Position numbers and translations under genes: made by a program
Shown here: positions 57,657 through 64,000 of the stretch, in pieces
How positions within the stretch are numbered: the stretch's first letter is position 1
How the letters are laid out: each line of letters begins with the position of its first letter
The notes under the pieces: generated by a model
What the model was told of the DNA's origin: nothing
Database searches by the model: none
The model's input: only the letters and a program-made list of their open reading frames with translations
Source of the DNA: Acinetobacter lwoffii
GTDB lineage: Bacteria > Pseudomonadota > Gammaproteobacteria > Pseudomonadales > Moraxellaceae
Direction of reading: 5' to 3'
Length of the DNA stretch: 64,000 nt
Assembly (NCBI RefSeq): GCF_015602705.1
Contig: NZ_CP059081.1
Coordinates: forward strand, 248,001-312,000

Positions 57657-60365
57657 ATGACGGACAAGTCGATTAAAGAGTTAGCCCTCAATGTGGGTCG
57701 TCCAGTTGAGAAGCTCCTAGAGCAGGTTCGTGAGGCAGGTTTACCACAGCGTAAAGCTGACGATATTATTACCACCGAACAACAAGACAGCTTGATGAGC
57801 CATGTGAAAAAGTCACAGGGTTCAGAAAGCCAAGCAGGGCAAATCACGTTGAAACGTAAAACGACTAGTACGGCTAAAGTAGCCAGTACTTCAGGTAAGG
57901 CGAAAACGATTAATGTAGAAGTTCGCAAGAAGCATACATTTGTTAAGCCGGATCCAGAACAGATCAAAGCAGAAGCATTGGCGAAAGCCAAGGCTGAGCA
58001 ACAGGCCAAAGCTGCGCCTGAACAGAATACAGCGCAAGCTGCTTCTGCTGAAGCTCCAAAAACTGGCGTAAATAACGCGAATAAAGCTTTAGAGGCGATG
58101 CGTGCTGCTGCAAAGCAAACCAGCGACAAGCAAGAAGTTTCTAAAGCTGCAGTTGTGGTAAAACGCAAATCAACCAACAAGCCGATTGTGAAGCAAGTTG
58201 TTAAACCAACTGAAACCGCTGAACAGAAAAAGGCACGTGAAGCAGAAGCAGCAAAATTAAAAGCTGTTGAAGAAGCGGCACGTCGTAAAGCGGCTGAAGA
58301 AGCGCAGCAACGTACGCTTGAACAAATGCGTCAAATGGCGTCCAAGTACACCGCGGAAGATACCACTGCAACGATTCGTGTTGTTGATGATTCTCCTCTG
58401 GCTGCCGGCCTTGTTGGTCAGGCATATGAAGACTCTTTTGCCAAAGAAGACCGCGAAATCAAACGTGGTACGAATACGCCGAGCGCGCGTGCACCTAAAA
58501 AAGGTGGTCGTCGTGGTCAGGAAGAGCAAAGCTTCAGCAAACAGCCTAAGCGCGGTTTAAAAACTAGCCAGGGCAACAAGCACGGCTTCGAAAAACCTGT
58601 GAAAAAACAGGTTTACGATGTTGAAATCGGTGAAACGATTGTCGTTGCTGACTTAGCTGCGAAAATGGCAGTTAAGGTTCGTGAAGTGATTAAATCACTC
58701 ATGAAAATGGGTGAATTGGTTACTCAGAACCAGGCGATTGATCAAGAAATTGCTGCACTTGTTGTTGAGGAAATGGGCCATAACCCGGTACTGGTTTCTG
58801 ATACACAAGCTGAAGATAACTTGCTTGAAGCAGCTGAAGAAGCACGTGGTGCGCAATCTACGCGTGCGCCTGTTGTTACCATTATGGGTCACGTTGACCA
58901 TGGTAAGACATCGCTGCTTGACCGTATTCGTCGTGCCAAAGTGGCTGCTGGGGAAGCGGGCGGTATCACACAGCATATCGGTGCTTACCATGTAACTACT
59001 GATAAAGGTATGATTACATTCCTTGATACTCCGGGACACGCAGCATTTACTGCAATGCGTTCACGTGGTGCGAAAGCAACAGATATCGTGGTTCTGGTTG
59101 TTGCAGCAGATGATGGTGTAATGCCACAAACTGCAGAAGCAATTGACCATGCACGTGCTGCAGGTACACCAATCATTGTTGCAATCAACAAGATGGATAA
59201 AGAATCTGCTGATCCAGATCGCGTATTGAATGAATTGACTGTGAAAGAAATCGTGCCAGAACAATGGGGTGGTGACGTTCCAGTGGCAATGGTTTCTGCA
59301 CATACTGGTCAAGGTATTGATGAACTTCTTGATATTATTTCGATTCAAGCTGAACTTCTAGAGCTTAAAGCATCGGAAGAAGGCGCTGCACAAGGTGTCG
59401 TAATTGAAGCACGTGTAGACAACAGCCGTGGTGCGGTAACGTCTATTCTGGTTCAAAACGGTACATTGAAAGTAGGTGATCTCGTTCTTGCCGGTTCATC
59501 TTATGGTCGCGTTCGTGCGATGACGGATGAAAATGGTCAGCGTATCAAATCTGCAGGTCCTTCGATTCCAGTGGAAATTCTGGGTCTTCCAGAAGCACCA
59601 ATGGCGGGTGACGAAGTTCTTGTGGTGAGTGACGAGAAGAAAGCACGTGAAGTTGCCGATGCGCGTATGGATCGTGAACGTCAAAAACGTCTTGAGCGTC
59701 AATCTGCAATGCGTCTTGAAAACATCATGGCGTCTATGGGCAAGAAAGATGTGCCTATCGTAAATGTTGTGTTGAAAACTGACGTACGCGGTACCTTGGA
59801 AGCATTACACGTTGCACTTGCTGAGCTTGCGACTGATGAAGTTAAAGTACGTATCATCGGTTCTGGTGTAGGTGCGATCACTGAGTCTGACGTGACACTG
59901 GCTGAATCTTCAGAAGCAGTTCTACTCGGCTTTAACGTACGTGCGGACAACGCTGCGCGTCAAAAAGCAGATGCAGACAGTATCGACATTCGTTACTACT
60001 CAATCATCTATCAATTGATTGATGATGTGAAAGCAGCAATGAGCGGTAAGCTTGCACCAGAACATCGTGAAACGATTCTGGGTGTTGCACAAGTACGTGA
60101 AGTATTCCACTCAAGTAAGTTTGGTGCGGCTGCGGGCTGTATGGTACTTGAAGGCGTATTGCATCGTAACAAACCGATTCGCGTATTACGTGATGACGTG
60201 GTTGTGTTCCAGGGCGAGCTTGAATCTCTTCGTCGCTACAAAGAAGTGGTTGAAGAAGTTCGTGCCGGTATGGAATGTGGTCTTGCGGTGAAAGGCTATA
60301 AAGACATCAAAGCACTTGATAAGATCGAAGTGTACGATGTTCAATTGATTAAACGGAGTCTTTAA
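57657..60365 (+). CDS. infB: Translation initiation factor IF-2
   Basis: IF-2 is the GTPase that brings initiator fMet-tRNA to the 30S subunit. The 902-residue product has an N-terminal IF2-N domain (1-50), a long Ala/Lys/Glu-rich linker (about 60-300), a second IF2-N domain (about 320-370), and the G domain with [14 protein letters not shown] (about 412), [15 protein letters not shown] and [12 protein letters not shown]. The two beta-barrel domains and fMet-binding C2 domain complete it. It overlaps rbfA by one base. It directly links functionally to the initiator tRNA array 2.3 kb upstream. Confidence 0.97.
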   Translation: MTDKSIKELALNVGRPVEKLLEQVREAGLPQRKADDIITTEQQDSLMSHVKKSQGSESQAGQITLKRKTTSTAKVASTSGKAKTINVEVRKKHTFVKPDPEQIKAEALAKAKAEQQAKAAPEQNTAQAASAEAPKTGVNNANKALEAMRAAAKQTSDKQEVSKAAVVVKRKSTNKPIVKQVVKPTETAEQKKAREAEAAKLKAVEEAARRKAAEEAQQRTLEQMRQMASKYTAEDTTATIRVVDDSPLAAGLVGQAYEDSFAKEDREIKRGTNTPSARAPKKGGRRGQEEQSFSKQPKRGLKTSQGNKHGFEKPVKKQVYDVEIGETIVVADLAAKMAVKVREVIKSLMKMGELVTQNQAIDQEIAALVVEEMGHNPVLVSDTQAEDNLLEAAEEARGAQSTRAPVVTIMGHVDHGKTSLLDRIRRAKVAAGEAGGITQHIGAYHVTTDKGMITFLDTPGHAAFTAMRSRGAKATDIVVLVVAADDGVMPQTAEAIDHARAAGTPIIVAINKMDKESADPDRVLNELTVKEIVPEQWGGDVPVAMVSAHTGQGIDELLDIISIQAELLELKASEEGAAQGVVIEARVDNSRGAVTSILVQNGTLKVGDLVLAGSSYGRVRAMTDENGQRIKSAGPSIPVEILGLPEAPMAGDEVLVVSDEKKAREVADARMDRERQKRLERQSAMRLENIMASMGKKDVPIVNVVLKTDVRGTLEALHVALAELATDEVKVRIIGSGVGAITESDVTLAESSEAVLLGFNVRADNAARQKADADSIDIRYYSIIYQLIDDVKAAMSGKLAPEHRETILGVAQVREVFHSSKFGAAAGCMVLEGVLHRNKPIRVLRDDVVVFQGELESLRRYKEVVEEVRAGMECGLAVKGYKDIKALDKIEVYDVQLIKRSL

Positions 60366-60769
60366 TGGCGGGTAGTCAACGTCTGAAGCGTATGGCGGAT
60401 ACAGTACAACGCGAGTTGTCCGAACTGATCCGTCAGGAGCTGAAAGATCCACGCTTAGGTGGTCTGGTGACCATCTCTGCGGTGAAGGTGAGCCCAGACC
60501 TGGGATATGCGGAAGTTTATGTCACTGTGATGGGACGTGAACTTGGCGATGAGCAAAGCCAAGAGGCCAATAAAGAAACTCTGGATGTGTTGAACAAAGC
60601 ATCTGGTTTCCTGCGCCACGAGCTGAGTCGTCGTATCAAAACCCGTATTACGCCTCGTCTACGTTTCCATTACGATAAGACCAATGCATATGGTAACTAT
60701 ATGTTTGGTCTGATCGCTGAAGCAGTGAAGGACTTACCTGAAGCTGAAGCAAAAAAAGATGATGAATAA
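60365..60769 (+). CDS. rbfA: Ribosome-binding factor A
   Basis: RbfA is a KH-fold factor in 30S maturation and cold growth. The 134-residue product begins [18 protein letters not shown] and has the conserved LKDPRLGGLVTISAVKVSPDLGYAEVYVTV and TPRLRFHYD segments. It overlaps infB by one base (TAATG), so translation is coupled. It is last in the operon, and a terminator follows 11 bases after the stop. truB and rpsO, which follow in E. coli, are absent here. Confidence 0.95.
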   Translation: MAGSQRLKRMADTVQRELSELIRQELKDPRLGGLVTISAVKVSPDLGYAEVYVTVMGRELGDEQSQEANKETLDVLNKASGFLRHELSRRIKTRITPRLRFHYDKTNAYGNYMFGLIAEAVKDLPEAEAKKDDE

Positions 60770-60780
60770 GTCTTAGGACT

Positions 60781-60810
60781 AAAAAAGCCACCTTCGGGTG
60801 GCTTTTTTTA
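60781..60810. terminator. Terminator after rbfA
   Basis: AAAAGCCACC and GGGTGGCTTTT close on TTC, flanked by A and T runs. It separates the nusA operon from the converging mrp genes. Confidence 0.9.
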
Positions 60811-60854
60811 TCTCTCTATTTTGAGATTTGGGAGAACTGGAATCGCTTGCTCAA

Positions 60855-61256
60855 TTAATCTAAATCATCATTGCGATTGATTTTCTTTTCATAAAAGGTA
60901 CGACGGCGTGAACGCTGCCAAGGCAGGGGGCGTTCTAGCGTTTCCGGCACTTCGCCACTCAAAGAGCGTAACCGCAAATGCAATGCAGCCTGTGCCATCA
61001 GATTGGCGGATACCGGCGCAGTAATAAAGGCAAACAGGGTAATCAGCACTTCAGCAAAACCGAAACGGCCATACATGGCAGAGAAAATCATCGCCGCAAT
61101 TAAAAAACTGCCGAGGCCCAAAGTACTGGATTTGGTCGGTGCATGCAGACGCATGAACAGATCGGGCAAGCGCACCATCCCAATTCCGCCGACCAGCATA
61201 AAGAAAGCACCAATCAATAGAAAAATCGACACCAGTATTTCTAAAATTAAAGACAT
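60855..61256 (-). CDS. mrpG: Monovalent cation/proton antiporter subunit G (MrpG/MnhG)
   Basis: MrpG is a small subunit of the multisubunit Mrp Na+/H+ antiporter complex of the inner membrane. The 133-residue product has three hydrophobic helices (about 3-28, 40-60 and 67-87) and the typical segment GGIGMVRLPDLFMRLHAPTKSSTLG. The C-terminal 40 residues are basic and cytoplasmic. It is the last gene of the mrp run, ten bases after mrpF. Confidence 0.9.
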   Translation of the reverse strand: MSLILEILVSIFLLIGAFFMLVGGIGMVRLPDLFMRLHAPTKSSTLGLGSFLIAAMIFSAMYGRFGFAEVLITLFAFITAPVSANLMAQAALHLRLRSLSGEVPETLERPLPWQRSRRRTFYEKKINRNDDLD

Positions 61257-61266
61257 TTAAAAACTC

Positions 61267-61542
61267 CTAGTCGATGACATGGCCAGTGGTAAAATAACGC
61301 GCCAAGGCTGCGGTAGAGACAAAGCCCAGCATCGCGACCAAGAGAGCGCCTTCAAACAGAAAGGTGCTGCTCCAGTAAATGCCTAAAATCACCACCAGGC
61401 AGGTGGCATTCAGAAACAGGGTGTCCAGTGCCAACAGGCGGTCAACAATAGAGGGACCGGTAATCAGACGGATCAGACACAGTAACATGGAGATGGTGAC
61501 CGCACCCAGACAAATCAATAATGCATAAGGTAGAATCGTCAT
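61267..61542 (-). CDS. mrpF: Monovalent cation/proton antiporter subunit F (MrpF/MnhF)
   Basis: The 91-residue product has three hydrophobic helices and the family segment RLITGPSIVDRLLALDTLFLN. It overlaps mrpE by four bases (ATGA), so translation is coupled, and is followed by mrpG. Its role is structural or regulatory within the Mrp complex. Confidence 0.9.
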   Translation of the reverse strand: MTILPYALLICLGAVTISMLLCLIRLITGPSIVDRLLALDTLFLNATCLVVILGIYWSSTFLFEGALLVAMLGFVSTAALARYFTTGHVID

Positions 61543-62057
61543 GCTTTTTCTCCTGATCGTGCATTAAAAATCTCAATGAGCGGGCGTTCATAGCGCTGCT
61601 TAATTAGCTCGATTTCGGCCGCTTCATCATCTGTGCTTAAGGCATGCACCAGAATATCACCACGATCCTGGTCAATCCCTGCAGATACCGTGCCCGGTGT
61701 GGTGGTAATAATCATCGCCAGCAAGGTGTTGACTTCTTCATGTTCGGTGTCTAAAGGCACTCGGAACCATTTTGGATGTAGATTCTTCGTCGATCCTAGC
61801 ACCAGTTTTGCGACTTTGATATTGGCTACTACAATATCCCAAACTACGACAAAGAACAGGTGCAGGGCAGGAGTCCACTGGATATTGGGGGTATAGTCAA
61901 TAAAGGGTTCGACCATACGTGGAATGATCATCGCGAGTAGCAAGGCCATCAGCAGGGTTCCAGCGTCCAGGCTGTGTGCCAGTAAAACCCAGCTCAGTCC
62001 CACAATCACAGAAACCAGCGGATGCGGGAACCAGCGTTGAAATAATGATTCAGCCAT
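61539..62057 (-). CDS. mrpE: Monovalent cation/proton antiporter subunit E (MrpE/MnhE)
   Basis: The 172-residue product has hydrophobic helices in its first 100 residues and a cytoplasmic domain with NLHPKWFRVPLDTEHEEVNTLLAMIITTTPGTVSAGID, the family signature. It overlaps mrpD by one base and mrpF by four, so the three are coupled. It is a subunit of the Mrp antiporter with unclear exact role. Confidence 0.9.
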   Translation of the reverse strand: MAESLFQRWFPHPLVSVIVGLSWVLLAHSLDAGTLLMALLLAMIIPRMVEPFIDYTPNIQWTPALHLFFVVVWDIVVANIKVAKLVLGSTKNLHPKWFRVPLDTEHEEVNTLLAMIITTTPGTVSAGIDQDRGDILVHALSTDDEAAEIELIKQRYERPLIEIFNARSGEKA

Positions 62058-63865
62058 TAAGGTCCCTCCGCCGGTTTAAGTTGATTATCATCATATTCGG
62101 TCTGTTCAATGTGCTGCTGGTCAATCTGGCGTTGCTTGAATTCAGAAATATTTTCACCCTTCAAGGTCGCTTCTGAAATCACATAAGGAATCAGATGCGC
62201 ATTGGGATCTATCACCTCACCACCATATTTGGTTTCTGGCAAATACTTCGGATCAAATGGCTGGACGCTAATAAACTGACCTTCTGCATCCGGTTTTAAC
62301 AGCGCGGCTTCATAGACCGAATTGTTTTTGATCTGTTCCGCAGTCTGATAATTATATTGATAAATCGGTCCGGCAAACATCACGTAGGCGGTTAAGCCTG
62401 CCAGCAATATATAAATCACCCGGTCATTACGTGCCGGCGCCTTACTCGGCAGGGCTTCATATTTATGAAACTCTTCAGAATCAAGATCATCTTCAGGTCT
62501 GGTCGAACGCCAGAACAGGATAAAACCGACCCGGGTAAAGGCCAGAATACTGAGGAAACTTACCAGTAAAATGGTCAGAATAATGATCATCTGATAGTCT
62601 GAATGGGCAGAAGCCTGCAAAATAAAGACTTTACCGAAGAATCCACTAAACGGTGGTAGGCCGGCCATCATCAAGGCGATGATGAAATAGACAATCGAAA
62701 CCAGCTTATTCTGTTTCATCAGTGGAGCGATTTTAAAATGATCTTTAAATTCACCGCGCTGTGAGGTAATCCAGCCCGACAGAATATAAAATGCGGCCGC
62801 AATCAGGGTACTGTGTACCAGATAATACAGCGCACCCGCCCAAGCCGCAGTATTATTCAGGCCAATGGCCACCAGAATCGTTCCGACTGAAGACAGTACC
62901 ATAAAACCGACAAAACGGCGCAGACGTTCGGTACCAATCGCACAAATCACACCATAGACAGATGTGACCAGACCAATCACCAGCAGGCAGTTCATCAGAA
63001 TCTGATGGCTATATTCATCGTCAAAAACCGTGCCGTTGATACGCAAAATTGCATAAATCCCTACTTTAGTCATGATAGTAAAGAGCGCTGCAACAGGAGT
63101 CGTGGCTACCGCATAGGTTTTGGGTAACCAGAAACCCACCGGCAGCATTGCCGCTTTAATCCCAAAGACCACGAATAGCATCAAGCCACCGGCAACAGCC
63201 AGTTTGTGCTGATCTTCTGCAAGCGTTGGCATCAATCGGGCCACATCGGCCATATTCAGGCTGCCGACACTGCCATAAATCATCCCAAGTCCAATCAGGA
63301 ACAGTGCAGACGCCAGCAGGTTGATGGTGACGTAATGAATCCCTAGCTGAAAACGTGCCTTACCTTGTCCATGCAACAGCAGTACATAGGACGCCATCAG
63401 CAAAATTTCAAAGAATACGAACAGGTTAAACAAATCGCCGGTCAGGAATGCACCAGTCAGACCCATCAGCAGGAAATGCACCATGGCATGGAAATAACGG
63501 CCGCGTAAATCCCATTCTTTACTGGCATACCAGACTACAGGCAAGGCGAGCGCATAGGTCAATACCAGCATCATGGCCGAGAGCTGATCCAGCACCAGCA
63601 CGATTCCAAATGGTGCTGCCCATTCGCTGAGGGTGTATACGCTGATTTGGCCCTCGCTGCTGTTTATCAGATAGCTAACGGCAATGATCAGGCCCAAGAT
63701 TCCCGAGAGATGGCTGATACCGCGACGCCAGGGTTGACGCCAGTCCGTGATCAGAGAGCCTGCACCCGGATTGCCTAAAAGTACCAAGGCAAAAGCGGTA
63801 AAGGCCGGCAAAAGAATACTGAAAATAGGAGTATGTTGAGTCCAGAAATTGAGAAGATCAGTCAT
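62057..63865 (-). CDS. mrpD: Monovalent cation/proton antiporter subunit D (MrpD/MnhD)
   Basis: MrpD is a NuoN/NuoM-like membrane subunit that carries the proton path of the Mrp antiporter. The 602-residue product has about fourteen hydrophobic helices in residues 10-480, with the conserved LFVFFEILLMASYVLLLHG (a helix Glu) and HKLAVAGGLMLFVVFGIKAAMLPVGFWLPKTYA (helix Lys) segments. The hydrophilic C-terminal tail, about 120 residues and rich in Gln/Glu, is longer than in many homologues (about 490-500 residues total). It overlaps mrpC by one base and mrpE by one. Confidence 0.92.
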   Translation of the reverse strand: MTDLLNFWTQHTPIFSILLPAFTAFALVLLGNPGAGSLITDWRQPWRRGISHLSGILGLIIAVSYLINSSEGQISVYTLSEWAAPFGIVLVLDQLSAMMLVLTYALALPVVWYASKEWDLRGRYFHAMVHFLLMGLTGAFLTGDLFNLFVFFEILLMASYVLLLHGQGKARFQLGIHYVTINLLASALFLIGLGMIYGSVGSLNMADVARLMPTLAEDQHKLAVAGGLMLFVVFGIKAAMLPVGFWLPKTYAVATTPVAALFTIMTKVGIYAILRINGTVFDDEYSHQILMNCLLVIGLVTSVYGVICAIGTERLRRFVGFMVLSSVGTILVAIGLNNTAAWAGALYYLVHSTLIAAAFYILSGWITSQRGEFKDHFKIAPLMKQNKLVSIVYFIIALMMAGLPPFSGFFGKVFILQASAHSDYQMIIILTILLVSFLSILAFTRVGFILFWRSTRPEDDLDSEEFHKYEALPSKAPARNDRVIYILLAGLTAYVMFAGPIYQYNYQTAEQIKNNSVYEAALLKPDAEGQFISVQPFDPKYLPETKYGGEVIDPNAHLIPYVISEATLKGENISEFKQRQIDQQHIEQTEYDDNQLKPAEGP

Positions 63866-64000
63866 TAAGGCTCATCCTCACGTGGATCAATCTGGGGAAT
63901 ATCTTCTTTTGAGTCAACGTGGTCTGTTCCTGATTCGTAGCGGCTACGCAGTGCCAGTTGGACAATAAAGGCAGTGGTGGCAAAGCCAATCACGATAGCC
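63865..64000 (-). CDS. mrpC: Monovalent cation/proton antiporter subunit C, C-terminal end (cut by window edge)
   Basis: The frame stays open to the window edge. The visible 44 residues begin with the helix AIVIGFATTAFIVQLALRSRYE, typical of the last helix of NuoK-like MrpC, then an acidic tail ending EDEP. The stop overlaps the mrpD ATG by one base (TAATG). The rest, and the expected mrpA/B, lie beyond the window. Confidence 0.85.
   Translation of the reverse strand, partial: AIVIGFATTAFIVQLALRSRYESGTDHVDSKEDIPQIDPREDEP

Noticed and set aside
57632..58180. 182-residue ORF antisense to the infB linker
   Set aside because: Its Ala/Cys/Ser-rich composition mirrors the Ala/Lys-rich IF-2 linker in the other strand.

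Overview
The window looks like ordinary chromosome of an Acinetobacter (Moraxellaceae, Gammaproteobacteria). The evidence is protein-level similarity plus gene order: nrdR-ribD-DNA methylase-ribE, pepA-holC, lptFG, gpmI next to an S41 protease, gacA-pilS-pilR, feoAB with a Cys-rich partner, pilBCD-coaE, and secG-tRNA-rimP-nusA-infB-rbfA. The species cannot be fixed by reading. I see no insertion sequence, prophage, CRISPR array or resistance island, and no clearly broken gene. The two ends cut through genes: amtB at the left and mrpC at the right.

Layout. 1-4.9 kb: end of the ammonium channel gene, then nrdR, riboflavin genes with an embedded adenine methylase, and a DedA protein. 4.9-7.5 kb (minus): pepA, holC and a coiled-coil protein. 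7.6-12.7 kb: lptF, lptG, gpmI and an S41 protease. 12.7-16.3 kb (minus): gacA-pilS-pilR, three closely spaced signalling genes. 16.5-22.1 kb: pbpG, then on the minus strand xerD, dsbC, hom and thrC. 22.2-27.5 kb: the Fur-type feo operon, murD and ftsW. 27.4-34.2 kb (minus): a lipoprotein, thiC with a TPP riboswitch, nudF-cpdA, dksA-gluQRS and a zinc-ribbon protein. 34.5-40.4 kb: tolC-like, phoU, an ABC exporter, alkB-like and yqgE-ruvX. 40.4-41.0 kb: an AT-rich gene-free stretch. 41.0-44.5 kb: a four-gene operon of exported proteins and lipoproteins (COG3014, YcfL, LpoB, CsgG-like). 44.5-49.4 kb: recN, ppnP, rlmB, an EamA transporter and coaE. 49.4-53.2 kb (minus): pilB-pilC-pilD. 53.5-60.8 kb: tpiA, secG, tRNA-Leu, four tandem initiator tRNA-Met genes and rimP-nusA-infB-rbfA. 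60.9-64 kb (minus): the Mrp cation/proton antiporter genes.

How the genes fit together. Type IV pilus functions appear twice: the PilS/PilR control pair behind GacA, and the assembly set PilB/PilC/PilD. The major pilin is not in the window. Envelope functions are frequent: LPS export (LptFG), peptidoglycan precursor and septal synthesis (MurD, FtsW, PbpG), disulfide isomerisation (DsbC) and the LpoB-containing operon. The initiator tRNA array sits just before the initiation-factor operon, so initiator tRNA, IF2, RimP and RbfA are physically linked.

The least explained items are the four-gene COG3014/YcfL/LpoB/CsgG-like operon with a perfect internal hairpin, the paired hairpins between initiator tRNA genes, a perfect palindrome at the dksA-gluQRS junction that may hide the gluQRS ribosome binding site, and a long hairpin directly before the nudF start. 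All were found by eye. No alignment, folding or database search was run.
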